Positions 19,841-28,251 of a stretch of DNA of 64,000 nucleotides are shown one piece after another. Made by a program: the position numbers and the translations under genes. Position 1 is the stretch's first letter. Each line of letters starts with the position of its first letter. Origin of the DNA: Flavobacteriaceae bacterium PS02336 (GTDB taxonomy: Bacteria; Bacteroidota; Bacteroidia; Flavobacteriales; Flavobacteriaceae); assembly GCA_029960065.1 (NCBI GenBank), contig JASCOF010000007.1, forward strand, positions 1 through 64,000, in the 5' to 3' direction. The notes below the pieces were generated by a model. The model was given only the letters and a program-made list of their open reading frames with translations, was not told the origin of the DNA and ran no database searches.

Positions 19841-20106
19841 GCTCCACGAAGTATTCATAAAATAACTTAAACACGCTGGGCAAAATGTCTCTGAATTTGC
19901 GCTACTCCAAACAAATATATTCAAAAACATAAGCGTCTCAAAGTCTCTGACTTTAAAACAAAGCTTCTTTATATAAAATGTTACCAAGATATGAAAAGGA
20001 AAAAGTCGGAGACTTTTGAGACGTTTTGTGTTTGAAGTAAAAAAAATTACGCAAAGTCAGAGACATTTGCGCAGGTTTTTATAAGGAACTCTTCGGAGGG
20101 CGGGGG
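19835..20106. repeat. Palindromic MITE-like element, copy 2
   Basis: A 272-bp partner of the element at 18890-19137, with better-preserved ends: CCCCCGCTCCACGAA on the left and TTCGGAGGGCGGGGG on the right, plus the same internal GTCTCTGAATTTGCGC/GCAAAGTCAGAGACAT and GCGTCTC/GAGACG inverted blocks. Relative to copy 1 it carries extra bases around CAAAGCTTC (about 19961-19972). Confidence 0.8.
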
Positions 20107-20278
20107 AAATATTTACATATCAGCAAATCGATTCATTGCTTAATCCCTATTAAATCACGAATAAACTACTTTTAGATTATTTAATTTGAACTGACTAAGG
20201 ATTCTGCATGAAAAAAAACAAACCGCAAAACACTAGATATAAAAGACTGATAAACAAACATTAACAAGAATAAAAAAA

Positions 20279-20303
20279 GAGACAACTACTTTGTAGTTGT
20301 CTC
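20279..20303 (-). terminator. Rho-independent terminator of the WG-repeat gene
   Basis: Perfect 11-bp stem GAGACAACTAC/GTAGTTGTCTC with a 3-nt loop, followed on the minus strand by TCTTTTTTTATT. The same stem core appears in the terminator after the tRNA cluster at 21924-21948. Confidence 0.85.
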
Positions 20304-20418
20304 CTCAAGTGATAAGGACAAGACTTGCAAATTTTATTTGAAGATTACCTAGTATAATTTGGCTTTTTCGTTTTACAAAATTGGCTCAGAAAGACTATTC
20401 TACGCTCCAGTTTTTGAA

Positions 20419-21681
20419 TTAATTTGACATCAACATTACAGGACGTTCTTCATATTTTAGCAAGACTAAAACTTCTTCATTTTTATTGATAAGCATTTTT
20501 TTTCCGTCTTTTTCAACTACGAAATTGCTATTATATCCAGTTCCTGCACTACTATATTTATTTTGTATAACAACATTTCCTTTTTTATCAATTAAGCCCC
20601 ATAAATCTGAGGTATAATGACCTAGTGAAGAAGAATTTCTTTTCCCATAAGCCGCATAACCATCTTCAAATGGCATCATTACACCAGTAAATTTAAAATC
20701 AATAACTGTTTCCCCTTTTGTATTTATAAATCCCCATTTTCCGTCTTTTAAAACAGGTGCTAGACCTTCGCTAAACCAATTTGCTCCATCATAAATTATT
20801 GGTATTACAATTTCTCCTTTAGTATTTGCAAAGCCAAATTTTTTATCTTTTTCGATAACCATTAGTCCTTCATTAAAGGTTTGGTAATCTTCTTCATATT
20901 CCGTTGACAATAAAAGTTTTCCGCTTGCATCTGACAATCCTTTTTTCCCACCCTTTTTAAGGTAAACCATTTCCCCCTTGGGAGCAAAAACAAATTCATA
21001 TTCTGGATTTAAAAGTACATTTTCTTTTAAATCCATAAGCCCCATGCCCGTTTTTTCATTATCTATAAATGCAATCGATTTTCCATTATCAAACTCGCTA
21101 ATATATTTATACTTAAACGGAATAATTGTATTCCCTTTGTCATCAATGAGTCCTGACTTACCATTCATAGCAGCGGGAGCAAGACCATTTGAAAAAGTGC
21201 CAATACTTTCAAATTTATTTGCAATTTTGACTTTTCCTTTTATATCTAATACGCCTTGTAATCCATCTTTTTCAAATGTTATTAATCCAATTTTTAAATT
21301 ATTGTAATACACATTATCTAAGGTTGGCGTTATTATGTATTTTCCTTTTTTATCAATTAAACCGTACTTTTCATTTATTTGCACAATAGCTACACCTTTA
21401 ATCATTTCATTGGCAGAATCATACATACACGGTATTACAATACGTCCATTCTTATCCATATAACCATACTTCTCGTCCTTTTCTACAACAAATAACCCTT
21501 CAGAATAAACACCAATACTAGTAAAAGTTTCGTTGGTAATTGGTTTACCTTCACGGTTCAAAACCTGTAAGGCATTTTCTTCCCCAGAAATATAGTATTC
21601 AAAATCACTTTTTTGAGCAATTATACCATTTGTTACTAAAAGGAATGTCCCAGCTAGTAGTAGTTTTTGAATTCTGTTCAT
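20419..21681 (-). CDS. Exported WG-repeat protein
   Basis: 420 residues with a signal peptide (LLLAGTFLLVTNGIIAQ). Roughly nine WG repeats follow, each of the form YGxIDKxGxxxIPxxYDxA (for example KYGYMDKNGRIVIPCMYDSA and KWGFINTKGETVIDFKF). WG repeats form beta-rich folds of unknown role in periplasmic and surface proteins of Bacteroidota. Monocistronic, with its own terminator at 20279. Confidence 0.85.
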   Translation of the reverse strand: MNRIQKLLLAGTFLLVTNGIIAQKSDFEYYISGEENALQVLNREGKPITNETFTSIGVYSEGLFVVEKDEKYGYMDKNGRIVIPCMYDSANEMIKGVAIVQINEKYGLIDKKGKYIITPTLDNVYYNNLKIGLITFEKDGLQGVLDIKGKVKIANKFESIGTFSNGLAPAAMNGKSGLIDDKGNTIIPFKYKYISEFDNGKSIAFIDNEKTGMGLMDLKENVLLNPEYEFVFAPKGEMVYLKKGGKKGLSDASGKLLLSTEYEEDYQTFNEGLMVIEKDKKFGFANTKGEIVIPIIYDGANWFSEGLAPVLKDGKWGFINTKGETVIDFKFTGVMMPFEDGYAAYGKRNSSSLGHYTSDLWGLIDKKGNVVIQNKYSSAGTGYNSNFVVEKDGKKMLINKNEEVLVLLKYEERPVMLMSN

Positions 21682-21923
21682 ACTTTTTTGCGTCTTTTAA
21701 TAGATTGAAGGTTTATACTGTTTTTGTAATTGTTTTTAAGTAATGTCGTGCCTTACTTAAAACAATTGTTATTTTGAATTTAAATAAAATTATTATAATC
21801 TCTAGCAATATAATAATTATTTATATAAGAAAAAGCAAAGGTTCTTCCGCATCTTCTATAATAATTAGTAATTCAAATATTAGACGTTAAAGGCTTGAAA
21901 AATCAACATATTTGTAAAAAAAA

Positions 21924-21948
21924 GAGACAACTACTCACTAGTTGTCTC
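21924..21948 (-). terminator. Terminator of the tRNA cluster
   Basis: 10-bp stem GAGACAACTA/TAGTTGTCTC 7 bp past the 3' end of the last tRNA, followed on the minus strand by CTTTTTTTTAC. The stem is the same as in the terminator at 20279-20303. Confidence 0.85.
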
Positions 21949-21954
21949 ATTAAG

Positions 21955-22028
21955 TGATCCCAGAAGGATTCGAACCTTCGACCTACGCATTAGAAGTGCG
22001 TTGCTCTATCCAGCTGAGCTATGGAACC
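21955..22028 (-). tRNA. tRNA-Arg (UCU), copy 2
   Basis: 74 nt without encoded CCA. The anticodon stem ACGCA/TGCGT encloses loop CTTCTAA with anticodon TCT. The T arm is GAAGGTTCGAATCCTTC and the D arm is GCTCAGCTGGATAGAGC. The acceptor GGTTCCA/TGGGATC pairs with two wobbles. A TAGTTTTG -7 box at 22059-22066 (minus) and a terminator at 22081-22109 suggest it has its own promoter. Confidence 0.95.
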
Positions 22029-22058
22029 TTTATTTTAAAAATTTCTAAGAAAAGAAAT

Positions 22059-22066
22059 CAAAACTA
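22059..22066 (-). promoter_or_regulatory. -7 box for the last tRNA-Arg
   Basis: Minus-strand TAGTTTTG fits the Bacteroidota TAnnTTTG box and lies 30 bp before the tRNA 5' end, just behind the terminator-like hairpin at 22081-22109. I see no -33 TTTG at the usual spacing. Confidence 0.4.
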
Positions 22067-22080
22067 TTTACATAAAAACA

Positions 22081-22109
22081 AAAAAACCATTCGAGAGGAA
22101 TGGTTTTTT
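22081..22109 (-). terminator. Terminator between the two tRNA-Arg genes
   Basis: 12-bp perfect stem AAAAAACCATTC/GAATGGTTTTTT with a 5-nt loop, directly abutting the 3' end of the upstream tRNA-Arg. Its A/T flanks make it bidirectional. Confidence 0.7.
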
Positions 22110-22110
22110 G

Positions 22111-22184
<74 letters not shown>

Positions 22185-22200
22185 ATTATTTCAATTGTAG

Positions 22201-22275
22201 TCGGGGTGGCAGGATTCGAACCTGCGGCCTCCTGCTCCCAAAGCAGGCGCGATAACCGGGCTACGCTACACCCCG
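22201..22275 (-). tRNA. tRNA-Pro (UGG)
   Basis: 75 nt; acceptor CGGGGTG/CACCCCG, discriminator A. Anticodon stem CCTGC/GCAGG with loop TTTGGGA gives anticodon TGG. T arm GCAGGTTCGAATCCTGC. CCA is not encoded. Confidence 0.95.
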
Positions 22276-22289
22276 AGGCAAAATTTAAG

Positions 22290-22373
22290 CGGAGAGACAG
22301 GGACTCGAACCCTGGCGACGGTTACCCGTCGACAGATTAGCAATCTGCTCCATTACCGCTCTGGCACCTCTCC
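22290..22373 (-). tRNA. tRNA-Ser (GCU)
   Basis: 84 nt class II tRNA with long variable arm (CGACGGGTAACCGTCG). Anticodon stem GCAGA/TCTGT with loop TTGCTAA, anticodon GCT. Acceptor GGAGAGG/TCTCTCC with discriminator G. It is the first gene of the minus-strand tRNA cluster. Confidence 0.95.
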
Positions 22374-22613
22374 TTGCTCAAGGAATTGCTTCCCGTTTTG
22401 CGAGTGCAAATGTATAACAACATTCCTTTTCTCACAAGCTTTTTTTCTATTTTTTTTAGTTTTTTTTAATCTTTTTTTCAAAACACTTCACAATCAAACG
22501 AATAGAATTAACAAAAAAATCACCTTAAATTTAAAATCACCACCATTCAATACAAAATTTGAATTTATTCAAATAAACAGTAAATTTGCTTACTAACTAT
22601 TATTAAACAGAAA

Positions 22614-23792
22614 ATGAACAAAAGAGTTGTTATCGTTTCTGCCGTTAGAACACCTATCGGAAGTTTCATGGGCGGGTTATCTAGTGTACCTGCACCAAAA
22701 TTAGGCGCTGCTGCCATAAAAGGAGCGCTTTCAAAAATTAACCTTGACCCAAAATTAGTCGATGAAGTTTTCATGGGGAATGTAATTCAGGCAGGTGTCG
22801 GACAAGCTCCGGCGCGCCAGGCAGCACTTTTTGCTGGTTTGTCTGAAGAAGTTGCCGCTACAACTGTAAACAAAGTATGTGCTTCTGGAATGAAAGCCGT
22901 TATGTTCGCCGCACAGGCAATTGCATGTGGTGATGCCGAAATTGTAGTTGCAGGCGGAATGGAAAGCATGAGCTTAATTCCACACTATGTACAAATGCGT
23001 GCTGGAAACAAATTTGGCCCTGCTACCATGCTTGACGGAATGCAGAAAGATGGTTTAACAGATGCTTACGATAACAACGCAATGGGAGTCTGCGCTGATT
23101 TATGTGCAACTGAATACAACATCAGCCGTGAAGAACAAGATAATTTTGCCATTCAATCTTATGAAAGAAGTGCAAAAGCTTGGGATGCTGGAAAATTTGA
23201 CAATGAAGTTGTTCCAGTTGAAGTGCCGCAAAGACGTGGTGAACCTATTATATTTTCAAAAGATGAAGAATATACTAATGTAAAATTGGACAAAATTCCA
23301 TCTTTAAGCCCTGTATTTACAAAAGACGGAACTGTAACTGCCGCTAACGCCTCAACAATTAACGACGGTGCTGCAGCTTTAATTTTAATGTCTGAAGAAA
23401 AAGCAAACGAATTAGGTTTAAAACCTTTAGCATACATAAAAGGTTATGCAGATGCCGCTCAAGAGCCAAAATGGTTCACTACAAGCCCTGCAAAAGCATT
23501 ACCAAAAGCACTAGACAAAGCAGGGATTTCAATTTCAGATGTTGATTATTTTGAATTCAACGAAGCTTTCTCTGTTGTTGGTTTAGCCAATTCAAAAATA
23601 TTAAACCTAGATAACAACAAAGTAAATGTAAACGGCGGTGCGGTTTCTTTAGGCCATCCTCTTGGAGCTTCGGGAGCACGTATTATCGTAACTTTACTGA
23701 ATGTTTTAGAACAAAACAATGCAAAAACCGGAGCTGCTGCAATTTGCAATGGCGGCGGTGGCGCATCTGCAATTGTTATCGAAAGAGCGTAA
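22614..23792 (+). CDS. Acetyl-CoA C-acyltransferase (thiolase)
   Basis: 392 residues, the usual thiolase length. Active-site Cys89 is in VNKVCASGMKA, His348 in GHPLGASGAR and the second catalytic Cys378 in AICNGGGGAS. It condenses two acetyl-CoA or cleaves 3-ketoacyl-CoA in the cytoplasm. Length and motif context fit the biosynthetic acetoacetyl-CoA thiolase group, but the beta-oxidation role is not excluded. It stands alone with a strong terminator directly behind it. Confidence 0.95.
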   Translation: MNKRVVIVSAVRTPIGSFMGGLSSVPAPKLGAAAIKGALSKINLDPKLVDEVFMGNVIQAGVGQAPARQAALFAGLSEEVAATTVNKVCASGMKAVMFAAQAIACGDAEIVVAGGMESMSLIPHYVQMRAGNKFGPATMLDGMQKDGLTDAYDNNAMGVCADLCATEYNISREEQDNFAIQSYERSAKAWDAGKFDNEVVPVEVPQRRGEPIIFSKDEEYTNVKLDKIPSLSPVFTKDGTVTAANASTINDGAAALILMSEEKANELGLKPLAYIKGYADAAQEPKWFTTSPAKALPKALDKAGISISDVDYFEFNEAFSVVGLANSKILNLDNNKVNVNGGAVSLGHPLGASGARIIVTLLNVLEQNNAKTGAAAICNGGGGASAIVIERA

Positions 23793-23803
23793 AACAATAT
23801 CTT

Positions 23804-23844
23804 AAAAAAACAGGAGTTATAATTTTAAAACTCCTGTTTTTTTT
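23804..23844 (+). terminator. Rho-independent terminator of the thiolase gene
   Basis: CAGGAGTT (23811-23818) pairs with AACTCCTG (23829-23836), extended by A-runs on the left and eight T on the right. It begins 11 bp after the thiolase stop. Confidence 0.9.
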
Positions 23845-23865
23845 CAACTTTATAAATTTCCTTAA

Positions 23866-24627
23866 ATGTTCGGAATTTGCAATCTTGCCATAGTACCTGT
23901 TCGATCTGAACCAAGTGATAGAAGTGAAATCGTTACACAGCTTTTGTTTGGTGAACATATCGAAATTTTAGAACGCCAAAATCAATGGGCTAAAATTAGA
24001 ATTCAATTCGACGACTACATTGGTTGGGTCGATTCTAAACAATATCAGGTAATTTCTGAACAGCAATTCAATCAGCTGAGCAAAGAAGCTATCATTTTAA
24101 ATGCTGATTTGATTGACTATATCACTGCTCCTGAAAATGTACTACTTCCTATTCCGCTTGGAGCTTCTTTATCATTTTTAAATAATAGCGAAATCAACAC
24201 TTCAAATTTTGACTTTGAAGGAACCAAAACCAGCGGTTTAAAACCTAAAAGCGCTTTAATTAAAACTGCTTTTATGTATTTAAATGCACCTTATTTATGG
24301 GGCGGAAAAACGCCTTTTGGAATCGATTGCTCTGGTTTCACCCAGATGGTTTACAAATTAAACGGTTATAAAATTCATCGTGATGCCTCTCAGCAAGCTC
24401 TTGAAGGTGATCCGTTAAGTTTTATTGAAGAATGTGAACCTGGCGATTTAGCGTTTTTTGATAATGAAGAAGGAAACATTACCCATGTTGGTATCATAAT
24501 GGACAATAACTACATCATTCACGCAAGTGGAAAAGTCCGTATTGACCGTTTAGACCACACCGGAATTTACAATCCAGAATTAAATAAACATACACACAAA
24601 CTTCGTGTAATTAAAAAGATTATCTAG
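23866..24627 (+). CDS. NlpC/P60 family cell-wall peptidase with N-terminal SH3-like domain
   Basis: 253 residues. The N-terminal ~60 form a bacterial SH3-like domain (VPVRSEPSDRSEIVTQLLFG). The C-terminal catalytic domain has Cys155 in IDCSGFTQM, His207 in THVGI and His219 in IIHASG. The arrangement resembles YkfC-type gamma-D-glutamyl-L-diamino-acid endopeptidases that recycle murein peptides. There is no signal peptide, so it likely works in the cytoplasm on imported peptides. The Smi1/Knr4 gene follows after 27 bp. Confidence 0.9.
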   Translation: MFGICNLAIVPVRSEPSDRSEIVTQLLFGEHIEILERQNQWAKIRIQFDDYIGWVDSKQYQVISEQQFNQLSKEAIILNADLIDYITAPENVLLPIPLGASLSFLNNSEINTSNFDFEGTKTSGLKPKSALIKTAFMYLNAPYLWGGKTPFGIDCSGFTQMVYKLNGYKIHRDASQQALEGDPLSFIEECEPGDLAFFDNEEGNITHVGIIMDNNYIIHASGKVRIDRLDHTGIYNPELNKHTHKLRVIKKII

Positions 24628-24654
24628 TTCCTAATTTCTTTCAAAAAAAGCAAA

Positions 24655-25713
24655 ATGACAAAACTTGAATTATCCAAAGAAGAATTTCAGATTAATGGTG
24701 TAAGCATTGAATTTCCAATTGAAATAACAGTTTTAAAACAAGCTTTAGGAGATTACCGATACATTAAGAAACAATACAACCACATTTATACTTGGGATCA
24801 TCTCGGCATTATGGCTTTCTCAAAAGAAGGAAATCAGGCAGAAAGTCTCGCCATTGAGCTTGAAGTTAGAGAATACGATTATTGCGCCAAAAGCATTTTT
24901 ACTGGCGAATTTACGTTTGAGGGTCAGGAATTATTTCAATACTACGAAAACAATAAAAACCAGCTCGTAAAACTTTTTAAAGGAGACAGAAGCGGCGCTT
25001 TCATTCTCAATGGTATTAGCGTTTGGTTGGATAAAGAAGATGGTAAAATTACAAGCATAAGCATTTCTGCTTACGAAAAAGAAGAAAAACCTAAAAAAAT
25101 TAGTGCTCCACTCGATCCCGAATTTAAAATATTCGAACCTTTATGGCAGGAATGGATTGCTGAAGTAAATAAAATCGTTTCAACAGATAATGACTATTAC
25201 AATCTTACAGAAGGTACTTCTTTTGAAGATATAGAAAATCATTCTGTTTTAGAAGACGAAATCAAAATTCCACCTGCATTAGTAAACTTTTACAAAGTCC
25301 AAAATGTAGATTATGATGCCGTTACATCAACTTTTCAGTTCTCTATAAACAATTGGAGCTACGAACTTATTCCGTTTGAAGATATTGCAGAAGAATGGAA
25401 TTCCATACAAGATCTTCAATTTGACGAAGACGATTTACCAGAACAAGAAATAGACTTCGAAAAAATCAAAACCAATAACTACGCAAACCCAAAATGGATT
25501 CCGTTTGCAACAGGAAGAAACGGTGATTATTTACTTTACGATACAGATCCAGCTGAAAAAGGGAAATTCGGCCAAATTATAGAACTTCAAAACGAATCTT
25601 GGGACAGAAATATTGTCGCAGATTCATTAGAAGATTTAATTCTGAATGAAATCAACAATTTAAAAACAGGTAAAACTGAACATTTTGATTTTATTATTGG
25701 GAAAGACAATTAA
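24655..25713 (+). CDS. Smi1/Knr4 superfamily protein with unknown N-terminal domain
   Basis: 352 residues, strongly acidic. The N-terminal ~140 form a beta-rich domain I cannot name with certainty. From about residue 150 the pattern (LEDEIKIPPALVNFYKVQN, NPKWIPFATGRNGDYLLYD, GQIIELQNESWDRNIVADSL) is that of Smi1/Knr4 domains, many of which are immunity proteins against polymorphic toxins. No toxin gene is adjacent; the upstream neighbour is a murein peptidase. It may be an orphan immunity gene or a housekeeping member of the family. Confidence 0.75.
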   Translation: MTKLELSKEEFQINGVSIEFPIEITVLKQALGDYRYIKKQYNHIYTWDHLGIMAFSKEGNQAESLAIELEVREYDYCAKSIFTGEFTFEGQELFQYYENNKNQLVKLFKGDRSGAFILNGISVWLDKEDGKITSISISAYEKEEKPKKISAPLDPEFKIFEPLWQEWIAEVNKIVSTDNDYYNLTEGTSFEDIENHSVLEDEIKIPPALVNFYKVQNVDYDAVTSTFQFSINNWSYELIPFEDIAEEWNSIQDLQFDEDDLPEQEIDFEKIKTNNYANPKWIPFATGRNGDYLLYDTDPAEKGKFGQIIELQNESWDRNIVADSLEDLILNEINNLKTGKTEHFDFIIGKDN

Positions 25714-25882
25714 AGTACACGGATAAAACTGATTTTTTTTCTCTCTCGAAGAATGCAGACTTATTTATAAATCCATTTTAAATCAGCTTAAATTATTTTA
25801 CAATCTGCGTGAAATAAAAAAATCTTTTTAATCATTAAAATCTGTGGCAAAAAAAAATCGTGCAAATTAGTGCAATCCGTGT

Positions 25883-26728
25883 TTAAGCACTCAACCGAAT
25901 CGTCTTTCTAAACTCAGACGGACTATATCCTTTTTGCTTTCTAAAGAACTTATTAAAATGGCTTTCATCCGTAAAACCAAATTCATAGGCAATTTCGTTA
26001 ATACGCTTATCGCTGAATTGCAATCGATGTTCAATCAGCTTGGTTTTATAATTACTAATATATTGCTGCATCGTTTCGCTGGCATGTTTCTTAAAATAAC
26101 GACCCAAATAAGTATTCGAAATCCCGAAATAATCACTGATTGATTCTGCCTTAATTTTTTCAGGATAGTAAATATTATTTTGAATGTATTGCAGAATATC
26201 CATCGCTTTACCTTCGGTAGAAATATTAACTTGTTCTGGAAGGTATTTTGCAATATTTCTAGCTACAATAATAATCAGCGTGTTCACCAATTGCTGAATC
26301 AGTTCTTGATTGTAAACATCTTTATCTTGATGCTCTCTACAAATCGCTTCAATCATTACTTTAACCAAACATTTATCGGCATCATTTTTCAAAATACAGC
26401 CCGGCTGATGATTGGCGTTTTGCAGAATATACTCCAAACGCTGGATATTCTCATTTTGCAAACTAGAATTTTTCAAATAAATATCATTAAATCTCAAAAA
26501 GAAAAATTTCGTTTTGGTTTCAATTGTAAAATTATGGCAATCTTCAGGCGTCAATAAAAACATATGTCCTGCATCATATTCAAAAATATTTTTGTTGATA
26601 CACTGCGAACCTGTTCCATTTAAAATATAAACCAATTCAAAAAAATTATGACGATCTCCCACATCTGGATATTCATCTAAAGTTTCAAAAGAAACCGTAA
26701 AAGGCTCGTATAAGTTTTCTTTTTTCAT
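25883..26728 (-). CDS. AraC family transcriptional regulator
   Basis: 281 residues: N-terminal cupin-like sensing domain (HNFFELVYILNGTGSQCINK) and C-terminal AraC helix-turn-helix pair (ESISDYFGISNTYLGRYFKK and INEIAYEFGFTDESHFNKFF). It is divergent from an aldo/keto reductase with 116 bp between starts and probably controls it. Confidence 0.9.
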   Translation of the reverse strand: MKKENLYEPFTVSFETLDEYPDVGDRHNFFELVYILNGTGSQCINKNIFEYDAGHMFLLTPEDCHNFTIETKTKFFFLRFNDIYLKNSSLQNENIQRLEYILQNANHQPGCILKNDADKCLVKVMIEAICREHQDKDVYNQELIQQLVNTLIIIVARNIAKYLPEQVNISTEGKAMDILQYIQNNIYYPEKIKAESISDYFGISNTYLGRYFKKHASETMQQYISNYKTKLIEHRLQFSDKRINEIAYEFGFTDESHFNKFFRKQKGYSPSEFRKTIRLSA

Positions 26729-26749
26729 AATTCAATTTATTTGAAGTTG

Positions 26750-26811
26750 CAAATATACCTAAAAAAGACAAATATATACCAAATAAGAATCATAAAAACA
26801 GTATAATTTTG
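26750..26811. promoter_or_regulatory. Divergent promoter region, araC-type gene / aldo-keto reductase
   Basis: TAATTTTG at 26804-26811 fits the TAnnTTTG -7 box 33 bp before the reductase ATG. On the minus strand TATATTTG (26750-26757) serves the AraC gene, and CAAATATA recurs at 26769-26776. No good -33 TTTG is seen for either side, as expected for activator-dependent promoters. Confidence 0.45.
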
Positions 26812-26844
26812 CCAAGTGAAATTTAAATAGAAAAAATCATAATC

Positions 26845-27831
26845 ATGGAATATAGAAAATTAGGCAGTTCAGAACTTCAATTATCAACCATAACTTACGG
26901 TGCATTTGCCATTGGCGGAACCATGTGGGGCGGAAACGAAAAGAAAGATTCAATCGATTCTATTCACGCTTCAATCGATCACGGCGTAACCACAATTGAC
27001 ACCGCTCCTTTCTACGGATTCGGACTAAGCGAAGAAATGATCGGGGAAGCCATCAAAAGCCAAGATCGTTCTAAAATTCAATTACTTACCAAATTCGGTT
27101 TGGTTTGGGACGGAAGTAATAACGGAAAAGGTGATTTCTTTTTTGATGCTGACGATAACGGAAAAAAAGTTCCTATTTACAAATATTCCTCTAAACAAAA
27201 CGTAATAAAAGAAATTGAAGAAAGCTTAAAACGTCTTCAAACCGATTATATCGACTTACTTCAAATTCACTGGCCAGATACAACAACGCCAATTTCTGAA
27301 ACAATGGAAGCCGTTGAAACTTTAATTCAACAAGGAAAAATAAGAGCATTTGGAGTAAGTAATTATAGTATTCCACAAATTCAAGAAGCACAAAAAACAG
27401 TTCAAATCGCTTCGAATCAAGTTGCATATAGCATGCTGAACCGCAAAATTGAAGAAGACTTAATTCCTTTCACCGTTTCAGAAAACATCGGAATCATTGC
27501 TTACAGCCCAATGGAAAGAGGTTTATTGACTGGAAAATATTTTACAGACAGTAAATTAAAAGAAAACGATCACAGAAATGGATATTTCGGTCAGTTCGAT
27601 CTTCAAAAAGTAAAAACTTTGGTAGAAGAATTAAGTTCATTAGCAAATGCAAAACACATTTCAATCTCTCAATTAGTACTGCGTTGGACAAGTTTACAAA
27701 AAGGAATTGCAATCGTTTTGGCTGGAGCTAGAAATGCAGAACAAGCCATTTCAAACGCAAAAACAATGGATTTCGATTTATCAGCTTCAGAATTGGAATT
27801 TATTAATCAGGCAATTTCTAAATTAAAATAA
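26845..27831 (+). CDS. Aldo/keto reductase
   Basis: 328 residues, TIM-barrel NADPH oxidoreductase. Visible motifs are DTAPFYGFGLSEEMIG (catalytic Asp/Tyr region), LLTKFG (catalytic Lys), LLQIHWPD (catalytic His) and the cofactor-binding SPMERGLLTGKY. It is close to the general AKR group that reduces sugar or lipid aldehydes; the substrate is unknown. Probably regulated by the divergent AraC gene. Confidence 0.92.
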   Translation: MEYRKLGSSELQLSTITYGAFAIGGTMWGGNEKKDSIDSIHASIDHGVTTIDTAPFYGFGLSEEMIGEAIKSQDRSKIQLLTKFGLVWDGSNNGKGDFFFDADDNGKKVPIYKYSSKQNVIKEIEESLKRLQTDYIDLLQIHWPDTTTPISETMEAVETLIQQGKIRAFGVSNYSIPQIQEAQKTVQIASNQVAYSMLNRKIEEDLIPFTVSENIGIIAYSPMERGLLTGKYFTDSKLKENDHRNGYFGQFDLQKVKTLVEELSSLANAKHISISQLVLRWTSLQKGIAIVLAGARNAEQAISNAKTMDFDLSASELEFINQAISKLK

Positions 27832-27895
27832 TTTTTTAAACACATAGAAACATAGTTTTGCTTTGTCAATAAAGGCGTTTCACTTGCATTAATAA

Positions 27896-28029
27896 ACATA
27901 GTTCACGTTGTTTGTCATTTCGAGTAACGAGAAATCACACTAGAAACTCCTCAATACATATGGCTAATCTTTGTCGATTCCCGAGTGTGATTTCTCGTTA
28001 CTCGAAATGACAAACAACGTGAACTATGT
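27896..28029. repeat. 46-bp perfect inverted repeat, family B, copy 1
   Basis: Arms 27896-27941 and 27984-28029 are exact reverse complements over 46 bp, separated by 42 nt. The arm includes TTTGTCATTTCGAGTAACG and GAGAAATCACACT; the spacer includes TAATCTTTGTCGATT. Diverged copies are at 31177-31274 and 54508-54616. Confidence 0.9.
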
Positions 28030-28127
28030 GTTAGAAACTAGTTTCTTTCAATCACCTTTTTCAAGAAAGAACAACCTATGTCTCTATGTGTTTAAAAAAA
28101 TCTCAAAACTTAAATAATTAGAATTTG

Positions 28128-28225
28128 GGCGTGCCCCTCCGGGTCGGGCTATCCGTTTCAATCTTTTGTGTCTCGTTAAAGAAACGAGACACAAAAAATT
28201 TCCACTCCTATCCCTCACGCATCCA
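28128..28225 (+). repeat. Structured dispersed repeat, family A, copy 2
   Basis: Constant blocks are GGGCGTGCCCC, GTCGGGCTATCCGTTTCAAT and TTTCCACTCCTATCCCTC. Between the last two sits a 14-bp perfect stem (28164-28177 and 28183-28196, core TGTCTCGTT) unrelated in sequence to the stem of the copy at 307-381. A possible minus-strand frame across it is not considered real. Confidence 0.75.
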
Positions 28226-28251
28226 TTTTCAAAAGAAACAATAATTTTAAA

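Larger units (their letters stand above)
27832..28251. other. Repeat-filled intergenic region
   Basis: 420 bp between the aldo/keto reductase and mdaB without a gene. It is almost entirely made of two unrelated palindromic repeats (27896-28029 and 28128-28225), listed separately. Confidence 0.7.
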
